Below, piece by piece: positions 1 to 10,821 of a stretch of 64,000 nt of DNA. The stretch comes from Acestrorhynchus altus. Its lineage: Eukaryota > Chordata > Actinopteri > Characiformes > Acestrorhynchidae. The notes under the pieces were generated by a model. The model saw nothing but the letters and a program-made list of their open reading frames with translations, searched no databases and had not been told where the DNA came from. The position numbers and the translations under genes were made by a program. Location of the stretch: contig CM067513.1 of NCBI GenBank assembly GCA_034509495.1, forward strand, positions 15,681,501 through 15,745,500, given 5' to 3'. The first letter of the stretch is position 1. Each line of letters starts with the position of its first letter.

Positions 1-345
1 ACAAAACTATTTGAACACCTGCTTTTTTATTGTTTGATCCAAAATCAAGGGTATTGAAAGAATTTATCCTGCTTATTTTTGATGCATTGATGTGGATATC
101 TTGGTTGATCACCATCCCAACGCATCACCAACTCCCCAACTCTTTCCAAAAGTATTGGATGGGGCACCATCATTCCAGAGCACACAGTCCACTATTCTGC
201 ACCTGAGTGCTGCGGGGCCTAATTTCTCTTTAGCCCACGCTGAGCATTGTCTCTTGAGAATCCTATTCTACTGGCAGAATAGACAAGCTGTGTCTGTGCA
301 TTTGCACATATGCCTGTAGCCTTCATACTTTATTACATTATTTAA
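1..345 (-). mobile_element. Tc1-derived dispersed repeat, family A, minus copy
   Basis: Reverse-strand copy of the commonest repeat in the window, cut by the window edge. It carries the family landmarks in reverse: GAACACCTGCT near the end, 'ccaaaagtattggatggggc', and 'ctggcagaatagacaagctg'. The internal part of other copies resembles the C-terminus of a Tc1-type transposase (PDLTNAL..NLVESLP), so it is a non-autonomous, decayed derivative. Confidence 0.6.
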
Positions 346-1044
346 GCTAGCTATGTATCTCCAGTCCAAAATGAAAAGCTTCGGACAGGTCAACTACGTC
401 TATGTAAATTTGACTTTAACCATCACTTTAACCTTCTCACACAGTTTTAGGCTGGAGAATCGAATACACTGCTGTCTATATGTCTGTAATAATGGTGTGG
501 CCTTGGAGGGGGATGTGAAACCAACAAACAGTGATGAGGAAAGTGAGCCTGTCTGCTGACGATGCACCACCCCTATTCCCATCCTCCTCCTCCCTACACC
601 CCCACCTCCAAAAACACTTACATACCACTCTAGCTCTCAAGGGCAAGCGACATTGCAGGGAATTTATTGCTGGTTGGGTCATGCCCGACCTTGCTGCCAG
701 AGAATAAATAACTTTCTCCGTTTGTGCGCGGATGAGTTTTTAATTTGATGTTAACTGAGTATTGACCAACTGCCATCCAGTATGAAATCATAGACTGACC
801 TGTTCTTGCGCTGCAGCGTGTGCAGAAGAGGGTTCGTATTCAATCTTGAAATACAACGTTTTGGGTTTACTTTCTTGCAATTTCTAAAATAAATTATATT
901 TGGTAGATCTCCCATGGCATATCGGTTTGTAAAGTAGATTATTTCTCAATGTTTGAAAAAGAAAGAGACTATTTTTTTATAATTGTCTGATTTTATATTG
1001 ATTAACTTCAAATTGATTGATGATTGACAGCTGCAGACTAGACC
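346..1044. other. dtnb intron, no recognised element
   Basis: Intronic DNA without a long open frame, tandem repeat or repeat copy that I recognise. Positions 585-610 are C-rich. Nothing further can be supported. Confidence 0.4.
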
Positions 1045-1482
1045 ATACACTATATGTCCAAATGTTTGTAGACACCTAATGAATGCATTCAGCTACTTTA
1101 AGCTGGATCCATTGATGACCCAGATGTGTATATACACACACAGAGCTTGTCCAGTCCCTAAAGAATAAAGAATAATTGGCAGTAGAACTGGAGCAGATAA
1201 ACATGAACCTGTTGGCCAGGATGGGATAGAGGGGTATAAAGCCCCCCAGCATTGAGTTGCGCAGCAGTAGAACGCTGGTCTCTGATGGTGCTCTATCCAA
1301 TACTTTTGGGATTTGGGAGTTGGGGTGGAGACCTTTCAACATTCTGACATCACAGCCGTGCTATAAAATCTAGTAGAAAGCCTTTCCTGGACAGTAGAGA
1401 CACAGAGGCTATGTTTGTGTTACTCCAACAAAAGCAGTGAATGTGTAGATGCCGCAAAACTTTAAATGATGTAGTGTATCAA
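1045..1482 (+). mobile_element. Tc1-derived dispersed repeat, family A
   Basis: It begins with the terminal motif 'tacactatatgtccaaatg' and contains the family core 'agaggggtataaagcccccc' and 'ctagtagaaagcctttcctg', the latter matching NLVESL-like transposase codons. The right end is degenerate ('gatgtagtgtat'). No intact transposase remains. Confidence 0.65.
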
Positions 1483-2994
1483 TACTGAATGTAAAACAAA
1501 TATATGTAAATGTGACTTATGTAATTCACTATTTAATTACATATAGTCATTCATGTACTGTAACTTTAACATAGTCAAATATCAGAAATAACTCTAGATC
1601 TATAGATAACCATCAATTCTGGCATTTAGTGTTTCTAAACATTCATCAGGGAGCAAAAGAGTAGATGTAAGGGGCCTCTTGGGTTGTAACTGTACATTGA
1701 TGGATGGGCAGTGTATCCTTGGAGGGCATGACATGAGCTCTAATAAGGACGAAATAGTCCCTGCAGGAGAGCTGTCACCATAGGACAATTCCCTCAGTTC
1801 CTTCTGCAAATGGCACTGATGATTATAAATGATGCTTCTGGGAGCCTGGCACAGGGGAGTGTTGTCTTAACCATTAGAAGTTGCTGTTCTTTCCAGCAGT
1901 AACAAATTCATTGTGTAATTTAATTATCATATTGATAAATTTAGTCCTAAGTGAGAATAATGAATAATGAAAATAATAAGGATGAATATCCACAATATGT
2001 GGAATTGATTTGAACTGTGATACATCATTAATTTATTAAAGTGTGTACATCATTTCCACATAAGTAAAATGTATTACGCCAACACAAACTTAGAACAGGA
2101 GTGGAAAAACAGAGATAATCAATGAACTGGGGGGAAAATACTGTACATGGTCAATAAATGGTCAAAATGCAGGGAAAACTGAAGAAATATACTACATTTA
2201 CTAAGTGAATAACAGATATGTGTACTAGTGTGTCTCAAAATATTATAATATTGTTAAAAAGATCATTAGTGATCATAATTTTATTCAAAAAGGGAAACTG
2301 CCACATTTTATTTTCATTTTTTAATTTGATTTACTTTTACAGTTGTTTTGTGTTTCTGTATCTTTTATCATCTGGCCTGTTTTTGTCTTTTATTTTTGGT
2401 GTTATTGTACAGCCCTGTTGTTGTTTTTAAAAGTGCTTTATATATAAAGTGGTATAGTATGTTATGGTATTTCAAGCCTTTTTTCGTTTTACTGTTGATC
2501 AGTAAATCATGAAATCCAGAATCTCAAAATATTTCAAATTTCAAACATCTATTCAAATTTGCATAGATAACTAATCACAGTATCAATTTTAAAAGAAAAC
2601 AGATTTAAATATGTCACTTTAAATGTAATGAATATAAAATATGGTAGTTTATTTATTTTTTTATTAAATTATCTACTAGTGTAGGAGTAAGGAGTAAGAT
2701 ATAAACAACAAGCATTTCAGATATGATAAACAAGTGACACAACAATTAGTTGCGTCTTGAATTACATGACCAGCAGGAATATGTTTAGAGTTGGAGTATT
2801 ACTTGATGAATCTGTCCATTGAGGTAAATGTTTTGAGATGAGTTCTGATTCTGTACCTTTGTGTAAAATATGGAGTACAGATAAAATCCCACCCTTCAAC
2901 AAAAAGAGCCAATCAGCTTATTGGTTATTGCTTGTGCGGTAAAACAAAAATATCCATTAATGTTTTCAGGTTAGTGCTACTCTTTTTTGCATCA

Positions 2995-2997
<3 letters not shown>
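1483..2997. other. dtnb intron, AT-rich
   Basis: AT-rich intronic sequence. At 2385-2445 the string 'aaaagtgctttatatataaag' resembles the 3' tail of a fish LINE/SINE; the rest is unassigned. No exon-like segment was found. Confidence 0.4.

Positions 2998-3043
<46 letters not shown>
2998..3043. repeat. (TA)n microsatellite
   Basis: About 23 uninterrupted TA units, directly against the left end of the Tc1-like element that follows. Confidence 0.95.
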
Positions 3044-3046
<3 letters not shown>

Positions 3047-3252
3047 TTTTGCATACTTATTTGCATGAAATAAGTATTTGATCACCTACCAACCAGCAAG
3101 AATTCTGGCTCCCACTGACCTGTTAGTATTTCTTTAAGAAGGCCTCCTACTCTGCACTCATTAGCTGTATTAATTGCACCTGATTGAACTTGTTACCTGT
3201 ATGAAAGACACCTGTTCACACCCTCAATCAATCATACTCCAAACTCTCCACC

Positions 3253-3420
3253 ATGGCCAAGACCAAAGAGCTGTCTAAGGACACAAGGGACAAAACTGTA
3301 GACTTGCACAAGGCTGCGATGAGCTACAGGACAATAGGCAAGCAGCTTGGTGAGAAGGCAACAACTGTTGGTGCTATTTTCAGAAAATGGAAGAAACACA
3401 TGATGACTGTCAATGCAAGA
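3253..3420 (+). pseudogene. Tc1-like transposase N-terminal fragment
   Basis: The frame covers the start and the first DNA-binding helix-turn-helix of a Tc1-type transposase (KELSKDTRDKTVDLHKAAM, then YRTIGKQLGEKATTVGAIF) up to MTVN. It is then interrupted by the nested insertion at about 3422-3554. Tc1 transposases are usually about 340 residues; under 60 are open here. It is a dead copy. Confidence 0.85.
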
Positions 3421-3421
3421 T

Positions 3422-3554
3422 ATCTGTACTTATGCTGCTACTGGAACCTTAATTTCCATGAAGGAAACCTCCCAAGGGATCAATAAAGTTCTATTCTATT
3501 CTATTCTATTCTATTCTATTCTATTCTATTCTATTCTATTCTATTCTATTCTAT
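3422..3554 (+). mobile_element. Nested retroposon 3' tail with (TTCTA)n
   Basis: This segment carries 'aaggaaacctcccaagggat' followed by 'caataaagttctattctatt' and about 13 CTATT units, the 3' end of a fish non-LTR retroposon. It sits inside the Tc1-like element, whose sequence resumes at 'caccttgtggggtaaag'. The LINE-type insertion is therefore younger than the Tc1 copy. A related tail in reverse orientation occurs at 9303-9370. Confidence 0.75.
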
Positions 3555-4804
3555 CACCTTGTGGGGTAAAGAGCTGGGACCACAGTCTTAAAGATTACCA
3601 TTAGTAACACACTATGCCTTCGTGGATTAAAAAGGTCTCCCTGCTCACACCAGCACAGTTCAGGCCCATTTGAAGTTTGCCAGTGACCACCTGGCTGATC
3701 CAGAGGAGGCATGGGAGAAGGTTATGTGGTTTGGATGAAGAAGAAAGATATGTACAACCCCAAGAACATCATCCCAACCGAGAAGCATTGGGGTGGAAAC
3801 ATTATATTTTGGGGGTGATTTTCTGCCAAGGGCAGAAGACAACGGCACCATATTCATAGAAGAATGGATGGGGCTATGTATTGAGAGATTTTGGCCAACA
3901 ACCTCCTTCCCTCAGTAAAAACATTGAAGTAGGGTCATGGCTGGGACATCCAGCATGACAATGACCCAAAAAAGATTGCGAGGGTAACTAATGAGTGGCT
4001 CCGTATGAAGCATTTTAAGGCCCTAGGTCTCCAGACCTGAACCCAATAGCAAATCGTTGCTGGGACTCGTTGCTGCGGAAACTCAGTGTTGTCCAGCAAC
4101 AGCTCTGAAACCTGAAAGATCTGGAGATTATCTGTATGGAGGAGTGGGACAAAAATCCCTGCTACAGTGTGTGCAAACTTGGTCAAGAACTACAGGAAAT
4201 GACATCTGAAATTACAAAGGTTGCTGTACTAAATATAAAGTTCTGTTTTTCTATGTTATCAAGTTCTTATTTCTTGCAATAAACTGCAAATTAGTTATTC
4301 AAAAATCATACAATATATACAATAATTGTTTTAGATTCTGTCTCTCACAGTTGAATTGTACCTATGCTAAAAATGATTCTTCATTCTTCATTCTTTTTAG
4401 GAGGGAAAACTTCAAAATCAACAGTGTATCATATACTTATTTTCTCAACTGTATGTTACATATTACATACTCACACCCAGAGTGATACACATCCAGAGTC
4501 TTGACACAGGAGCTCAGGCAGATCACACTGCGTGAGCTGTGTGTGGTGGTGACTGAAAGCATTGCCCATCTGTTTGTAAGTCACTGCAGAAGTAGCTCTT
4601 TCAGTCTGCACTGGGGGTCATGCGTCAGCTAAGGCAATTCGGAGGTGGTCTAAACTGTGGCAGCCACACTAGTAGACAAACATGCTAACACACACTCATG
4701 ACTCTTTTTTGCAGGTTGCGTAATGAGGAGTGGTCACATATGCTTTGTCATCTGCTCCACCGTATGCCCAGTCCTATAGTATGACACTGCACACTCCTGT
4801 TCCC

Positions 4805-4842
<38 letters not shown>
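4805..4842. repeat. (CA)n microsatellite
   Basis: Roughly 18 CA units. Confidence 0.95.
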
Positions 4843-4843
<1 letters not shown>

Positions 4844-5197
4844 ATGCACTACATTTAAACAGTGGCAATGGAGGCTGAAATTATCTGCACAGAGATAAAA
4901 AAAAATAATGGTGATCTAATCGCTGCTTGGCTGCTATGGAATGCATTCGCAGTTTGCAGGTTTGGAGTGTGACCAGATTTGTGCTTCAGGTCCCTTTTGA
5001 AAAGATCACTATCTTAATGGAAGGGTTGCTGGTGAAAGAATGGATTATCACAGTCCTCCAATGGCCTGTTCACCCCTCCCACCCCCTTCCTTTGTGTTAT
5101 GCAAGGTGGTCATGAATGTGTTGCTGTTTAATATAGTGTAATGGTTTTTAAACGGCGTTACGTTTAACTGTCCTGCATCCATGTGTTCAAGCATAGC
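4843..5197. other. dtnb intron, no recognised element
   Basis: Unassigned intronic sequence between two dinucleotide arrays. Confidence 0.4.

Positions 5198-5265
<68 letters not shown>
5198..5265. repeat. (GT)n microsatellite
   Basis: About 33 GT units, one of the longest dinucleotide arrays in the window. Confidence 0.95.
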
Positions 5266-5268
<3 letters not shown>

Positions 5269-5464
5269 TTTATTGTTAGTCGATAGCAGTTAATGGAATA
5301 GTTCAATCAGAGTAATTAAAGGTAAGTACCTCAGATGTGCTCAATCAGCCAAAATGTTGGGGTCAGAAATGTACTTTATAGTTTTGCGCTAAATATGTAG
5401 CTAAAAACACAATGTTACCATGTTTCTACAATATTTTAAAAATAACATTGTTATACAATACAGC

Positions 5465-5612
5465 AGTGTCTCTCGGCCCTGGTCCTGGATGCAGTCCTAC
5501 CCCATGCAACTCTGAAGGTTTTGTTAATGGACTGATTAGTTGAATCAGCATTGTTAGGAGCAGGAAAATCTAGGGGTTCTTCTAGGACCAGAGTTGGGAA
5601 CCACTGCAATAA
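5465..5612. mobile_element. Short palindromic MITE, 'ctggtcctgga' type
   Basis: It starts near 'cggccctggtcctgga' and ends near 'ctaggaccagagttgggaac', the reverse complement of its start. Related copies lie at 48680-48852 and 33203-33364. This is a non-autonomous DNA element; its superfamily is not settled by the sequence. Confidence 0.55.
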
Positions 5613-7094
5613 AGTTTGATGTGAGATTTCTATACAATTTATTTTGCATATAGCAGCTTCTATAAATAAATTCAACAAAAGAACATTCTTCTCATTCACA
5701 AAATTCTTGATGCCAATATTACAGTGAAAGTATACATTTTCACTTGTCTAAATATCCTTATCTCTTTACTTAATGTCCCAAAATAATGCACTTATCATTA
5801 CTTTTATGTGTTTTAAGTTGTTCTTTAAAATAAGTATTCTTTAATAAAAGTATGTAACTGAGGGCCAGAAATTCTCAGATGTCATATTAAAAGCCTATTA
5901 AAAACTATTTTGAATGAAACATGAGCCGTGTCCAAAACTATTCACTATATAGTGCACTACTATGCTGTGGTTTTAACGCTGTTATTTAGGGTGTCTCAGA
6001 AACCGCAATAGTAGTGTACCAATGATGCACACTATTAGACATGCAATGTCCATAATTTATTGTGATGTTTTGTTTGAAGGTTCATGTGGAGTCAAAGACA
6101 ATATAAATGAGGAAATCACTGGTTGATATATGAATTAGAGTTGTCTTAATGCTGGCATCTGTTTACAAAAAAGAGCCAATCAGAGTTCTGGTTGCGGTGC
6201 AGGCAGAGAAGGGATGACTATATTGGTGCTAGTGGGGAAAATCCCCCTTGTTTGGAGAACTGTACAAGCACGGTATCGAAACAACTAAAAACAATGAGAT
6301 TTTTGTAAGATTTTATCATTGGTTTAAAATATGTTATTGAAACAAGAATTTTTATTTTGAAAATAACTGTCTGGTGACATTGAAAGATGGCCTCTGTTTG
6401 AACAGACTTCTCTAGATGGACTTGGTGCAGCTCCTCTGAGGAAGATCAGACCATTAAAACTGTCAACCTGTCCTGTCAACCTCTTAGTTCTCACCATTAA
6501 AAATACAGTACTTTCCCTTTTGATGTGTTTTCAGCTCCAGTTTGTTAGCACATGAGGTAGTCCAGTTTGTTTTTAAGGGAGAAGATGATGGAGAAAAGAG
6601 ATGATTAAAGCTACCTGGCTCACATAATCTTTTTTGCTTAGAATGGATCCCGTTTGCTTCATCACATTTTGAGCTCCTCTTCCACAAACACTGGTACAGT
6701 ATATATTGTAGCTCCAAGGCCTGGTTCACATAGAATCAAGCAGAGTCTGGAGTTGATGTGCTGCTCTCCAGTATCAGCAACACCATATTCTATTAAAGTC
6801 ATAAAACTTTTGCAAGTGGTCTGGTTGTGTGTAGATTTTGGGGGGGCAAATATATTGAGTCACAACTAAACAGCTTTAAAGTTTTGTCTTGGAAGTTTTA
6901 CAGCTCTGTTTTGGTTATGCCAGATTTTAGTCCAGTCTGCATGATCCTGATTAATGGGGTTTAAGCTTCCAAGACACGTTATCTACTCTAGCCAGACACC
7001 AAAGAAACTTGGCTGATTGACTACATTTTGCAATACTATTTAACACAATAAAATAATCGTTACAACTGTGTGAGTTTACTGGACTATTCCGTTA

Positions 7095-7098
<4 letters not shown>
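5613..7098. other. dtnb intron, mostly unassigned
   Basis: Intronic sequence. At 5945-6030 a segment with 'actatatagtgcactacta' and 'agggtgtctcagaaacc' resembles a short fish DNA repeat. The rest shows no recognisable feature. Confidence 0.4.

Positions 7099-7128
<30 letters not shown>
7099..7128. repeat. (CT)n tract in splice polypyrimidine position
   Basis: About 15 CT units end 12-15 bases before the exon acceptor at 7139/7142, so this microsatellite serves as the polypyrimidine tract of that exon. Confidence 0.9.
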
Positions 7129-7133
<5 letters not shown>

Positions 7134-7142
7134 GAACAGCAG

Positions 7143-7233
7143 TACTCTGGAGAGTCCCAGCAGGCTGGATGAAGAGCATCGTCTCATTGCTCGTTATGCC
7201 GCCCGCTTGGCAGCTGAAGCCAGCAATTCTACA
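7143..7233 (+). CDS. dtnb: dtnb coding exon: [20 protein letters not shown]
   Basis: After one base completing a codon, the exon reads [20 protein letters not shown] and ends ...AEASNST, followed by gtgagt. This is the dystrobrevin segment just before the paired coiled coils, conserved almost residue for residue with human ([20 protein letters not shown]). The acceptor is a tandem CAGCAG, so the exon may instead start at 7140, adding one codon in frame. The exon is 91 bp: a 1-base split codon plus 30 codons, ending in phase 0. Confidence 0.95.
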
Positions 7234-7615
7234 GTGAGTATGCATTAATGCACACACGCTCCCTCTCCCTCTCTCTCATGCTTTCTTTCTCGTGCTGTCT
7301 CTCACACACATACGCATAGGCCTAAGTAATATTTCTTTCCATACACCGCCTCTGCTCTGGCTGCATATCATTTTTACTGCACCCCCAGCTGTGCTGGAAC
7401 TCAAAAGAAATAAAATGTTGGACATTTGAATAGACACAGTTATCCCACTTGTTTGAACTCCCTCATCCGCTGTGCCTTTCCTTTGCCTACACGACGCTGC
7501 TCCGCCTCGCCATTATCCACAGCCGTGAGGCAGCCTGTCACTCAGTGCATTGATTTAATAGCTGGGCTTTGTGCTCAACTTCCTTTCTAACTCCCTTCAT
7601 CATTGTGTCTCACAG
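7234..7615. other. dtnb intron
   Basis: Short intron of about 380 bp. CT-rich stretches and a CA-rich stretch follow the donor; no other element is visible. Confidence 0.85.
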
Positions 7616-7701
7616 CAGTGCCCTCCCAGTGACCTGAGCTTCAACTTTGATGCCAATAAGCAGCAGAGGCAGCTCATCGCAGAGCTGGAGAACAAAAATA
7701 G
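7616..7701 (+). CDS. dtnb: dtnb coding exon: start of coiled-coil region
   Basis: It reads [20 protein letters not shown] then IAELENKNR, with the final Arg split across the intron (AG|G). It matches the dystrobrevin run [20 protein letters not shown]. The acceptor 'cacagcag' is again a tandem CAGCAG. Starting at 7619 would give CPPSD, which aligns to human RPPTD without a gap, so 7619 may be the main start. The donor is gtgtgt. Confidence 0.95.
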
Positions 7702-8351
7702 GTGTGTTTTCATTTGTTTTTTTGTTTTTTTGTCACAGCTGCATTCAACAGCTGTTTCTGCAGTGTGAACTAGCTCATTATGTTTCTGTAATTATGTCAT
7801 CAATACTGCTTAATGACTACAGTAATAACATTCTAAAATGAGTCACAGAACTATCTGTCACATTATTAGCTATGAAGAATAGGACCAGGCCAAGGGTAAC
7901 ACTGTAACTTTGGGAGACTAGATGGAAAAAAGGTTCACTGTACTCCAAATGTTTGTGGACACCCCTTTATTGAATGGATTTAGCGCTTATTTGCACTCCT
8001 TGATAACAAAGATGTGCAAATGCACACAAACACAGCTTGTCCCTGTAGAGAAGTACTACCAATATGACTCTCAGGTGCAGATCAACTTGAACCTATTTGC
8101 ATCATGCTTAATACCATATGTGAGCTAGAGGGGTATAACACCCCCCAAGACCCTGCACAGCAATGCTCCAAAATCTAATACAAGGCCTTCCCTGTGTTGT
8201 ATTTATTAATGCCCTTGATTTCAGAAGATGAAAGAGCAGGTATCTCAGTCCTTTTGTCTATATGGTGTACTTGTAGGTAATTCTAGTGTGGGTCTTAGAT
8301 GTTATGGGGGGGAGGGGGTGTTATTTGTGCTGATGTATGATGGGCCAACAG
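7702..8351. other. dtnb intron with family A repeat
   Basis: Intron of about 650 bp, nearly half of it the repeat listed at 7933-8240. The remainder is unassigned. Confidence 0.8.
7933..8240 (+). mobile_element. Tc1-derived dispersed repeat, family A
   Basis: It contains 'ccaaatgtttgtggacaccc', 'gctagaggggtataacaccc' and 'caaggccttccctgtg' in family order, with a central deletion. Confidence 0.6.
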
Positions 8352-8465
8352 GGAGATCCTTCAGGAAATCCAGCGGCTGCGCCTGGAGCACGAACAAGCC
8401 TCACAGCCCACCCCCGAGAAAGCTCAACAGAATCCTACACTCCTTGCAGAACTACGCCTGCTCCG
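8352..8465 (+). CDS. dtnb: dtnb coding exon: first coiled-coil helix
   Basis: One base completes Arg, then the exon reads [20 protein letters not shown] and [17 protein letters not shown], with the next Arg split (CG|G). Heptad-spaced Leu/Ile residues fit the first of the two dystrobrevin coiled coils that pair with the dystrophin or utrophin C-terminus. The acceptor is 'caacag' and the donor gtatgc. The exon is 114 bp and keeps frame with both neighbours. Confidence 0.96.
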
Positions 8466-9302
8466 GTATGCACACTCTCACAAACACACCTTCTTACATA
8501 CACACACACATACAGTGGTGTGTTTAAAAATTTATTTTGAGCCAAAGTTGGACTGAACTTTTAACAAGTCACTCTGGATAAATGCCATAAATGTAAATGT
8601 AACTTTGAGCATCAAGTTATAGATTCAATATAACTTTTATTCTATCTTCTGCTGTTCCAAAATAACACCAGTTGTTGAAAATTTACCTCTTCCATTCAGA
8701 CTGCTGCAGAAATAGTATCTGTATTCCTCCTGTGCCACTCCACTCCGGTCCGCTCCCGGAGGTATCTGGCTTTACCTAACCATGACTGGGAAAAAGCCTT
8801 AGCCATAATAAACTAAATAAGTCTGTGATCTTGGTGATGCTATATGACTACTCAAATCTCTTGGGGTGAAGGATATTTTCACTGCTTTTTTTGACTCTTG
8901 AATTTGGAGCAAAAATTCTTGTTTAACTTTCATAACTGCATCACATAATTTTTTTTACTTAACAATTCTCAGTAGCAAGAATTTTGAACAGGGATAGACA
9001 GATGTATTAATATCACACACACACACACACACATACACAAACACACACACACAAGTTTACTGAAATGATTATTAACTTCAGAACAAAACAGTAAACATGC
9101 CTTAATCAATGATCAACCAATCACAATAACTGGTGCCGTGGTATCAGCAATAAAAATGCAATGATATTTTAACACCAATCATTTTATGAAAACAGAGATT
9201 CTATTTTTGAGGCTGCTCAGGAAACTCAGAGTTAGTAATTCAGAGTATTTTGTCACTTTCTATTTGGTTTTTAAACACATCTAATGACATAAATAAAATG
9301 GT

Positions 9303-9500
9303 CTTAGGATAGGATAGAACTTCATTGATCTCTTGGGAGGGTTCCCTCAGGGAAATTAAGGTTCCAGCAGCTGCATCAGTACAGTACAGAAAAGAGTAGA
9401 AAGAGCTAATAATTTACACTCTATAAATATAAAGACTATATAATAAAGAGACTATATTACAATATACAATATATATAAATAGTGTCTAGAAAAAAAAGTC
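9303..9500 (-). mobile_element. Non-LTR retroposon 3' end, reverse
   Basis: Reading on the minus strand, 'aatttccctgagggaaccct' is followed by 'cccaagagatcaatgaag' and TTCTATCC units, the same tail as in the nested insertion near 3450-3554. It has no coding capacity. Confidence 0.6.
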
Positions 9501-10117
9501 CTGTAGGAGGGCGTATTGCACATTATAATAAAGACAATAGAATTATTGTTAGAGCATTTCATGTACACACAGGGTACCATTTCACAAGCAACCAAGATAA
9601 TTGCGGACCCTCACCATCTTTTTCAGTGTTTCCCTGGTAGAAGCTATAGGTTATTAGGGGGCAGGACACAAACCATACAGTTGATAAATACACAAATAAA
9701 GCTTTTATTTTTCCTCTGTAATTGTGTGTTATAAATGACTGTATTGTTACATACATTCCATCTGCATTGAGAATAATTCCACCAGCTTTGCCATTTATAA
9801 ATGTAAAATGTAGTTCACTAACAGTTATTGCAAAAAGTGAGTAAACAGAACAAGTGAATAGAACAATTAATTTATATATATATAAACACTCTTGTTTGAT
9901 AGAACACAATGACTGAACTGTGCTGTTGTGTAGTTACCACTTTTGGGCACCAGATGGCATGTTGGAGTCAAATTCAGTTCAGTGTTCTCTTGCATTTACA
10001 CAGAATGTGGGTTTATAATTGAGGTCAAATTAAGCATTTCTGTAGTTTTTGCTGGGGTGATCATTGACCCTTGACCAGTTCTCTCCTTTAGACATTTCAC
10101 TGAATGGCAGAGGGATA

Positions 10118-10262
10118 AGGTATACACAATATGTCCAAATATTTATGGATTCCCATTCTATTGGATACATTCAGCCTGGACCATTGCTGACAGTGACACA
10201 CAGTTTGTCTAGTCCCCATAGAGAGGTATTGCCAGTAGAAAAAGAATGTCTGAAGCAGATTT
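10118..10262 (+). mobile_element. Tc1-derived dispersed repeat, family A, left fragment
   Basis: It carries the family left end 'tatgtccaaatatttatgga' and the 'gtttgtctagtccccatag' block, then stops. Confidence 0.55.
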
Positions 10263-10340
10263 TAGAAGAAATAAATTTTGTCCATGTAGTATGTATCGAA
10301 CATGTGCATAAACTATTTGTGTGTGTGTGTGTGTGTTCAG

Positions 10341-10437
10341 GCACAGAAAGGATGAGCTGGAGAAGCGCATGTCAGCACTGCAGGAGAGCAGGCGGGAGCT
10401 GATGGTGCAGTTGGAGGGTCTCATGAGGCTCCTGAAG
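10341..10437 (+). CDS. dtnb: dtnb coding exon: second coiled-coil helix
   Basis: It completes Arg and reads [20 protein letters not shown] then MVQLEGLMRLLK, almost identical to human DTNB ([20 protein letters not shown]). This is the second coiled coil of the dystrophin-binding region. A (GT)n run of about nine units sits directly against the acceptor 'ttcag', so the pyrimidine tract is unusually short. The donor is gtataa. The exon is 97 bp and ends in phase 0. Confidence 0.96.
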
Positions 10438-10711
10438 GTATAACCAGCTTCAGCAGTGTTAGCACGACAGATCTGGCCTCATGTCAACGTGGCTTTGTTT
10501 AGTGTGCTTACTGTGCTCTGCTGACTCCTATTCAAATCACTGTTCAGCCACAGACTTACTTCTTCTCTTATCATTGATCTTCTCTTCTTTCATTCATCTC
10601 TCTTTCTCTTTCTCTCTCTCTCTTGCTCTCTCTCTCTCTCTCTCTCCCTTGCTCATACTCTGTCCTGAATCGGTTTCCTCTCACTGTTCTCTCCTCTCTG
10701 CTGGCTGACAG
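10438..10711. other. dtnb short intron, CT-rich
   Basis: A 274-bp intron whose 3' half (10592-10700) is dominated by CT-rich sequence leading into the microexon acceptor. Confidence 0.85.
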
Positions 10712-10729
10712 GATGAAGAGCAGAAGGCC
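10712..10729 (+). CDS. dtnb: dtnb 18-nt microexon (DEEQKA)
   Basis: Between acceptor 'gctgacag' and a consensus donor gtaagt lie 18 bases encoding DEEQKA. In human DTNB the sequence after ...GLMKLLK continues EEEQKQA as I recall, so this position and content fit. The length is a multiple of three and both flanking phases are 0, so skipping it would keep the frame. It extends the acidic/polar end of the second coiled coil. Confidence 0.88.
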
Positions 10730-10821
10730 GTAAGTGTTCCTCTGTCCTGGCTTCAGTCTTTTACATGAGGACCATTACAGAGCGCTTAAAGGAATACAGC
10801 TAGCATGTTTACCTTGATCTA

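Larger units (their letters stand above)
3045..4450 (+). mobile_element. Tc1-like DNA transposon, decayed
   Basis: The ends mirror each other: 'gaaataagtatttgatcacc' on the left, 'catatacttattttctcaac' on the right. A start at 3253 reads MAKTKELSKDTRDKTVDLHK and then a helix-turn-helix with GEKATTVGAIFRKWKKH, the N-terminus of a Tc1-type transposase. Later traces of the catalytic domain (HDNDP near 3953, EEWDKNP near 4138) are in shifted frames. The reading frame is broken by indels and by a nested retroposon tail, so the element cannot encode an active enzyme. Confidence 0.85.
8466..10340. other. dtnb intron with repeat remnants
   Basis: Intron of 1.9 kb. It holds a SINE/LINE-like tail at 8565-8605 ('ctggataaatgccataaatg'), a CA array at 9016-9052, a reverse LINE tail at 9303-9500, a family A piece at 10118-10262 and a GT array before the acceptor. 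Confidence 0.8.

Noticed and set aside
1600..1809. 69-codon minus-strand frame in the dtnb intron
   Set aside because: No domain, no splice context and no similarity to dystrobrevin upstream exons (ADEHALIASYVARLQ-like sequence was looked for and not seen).
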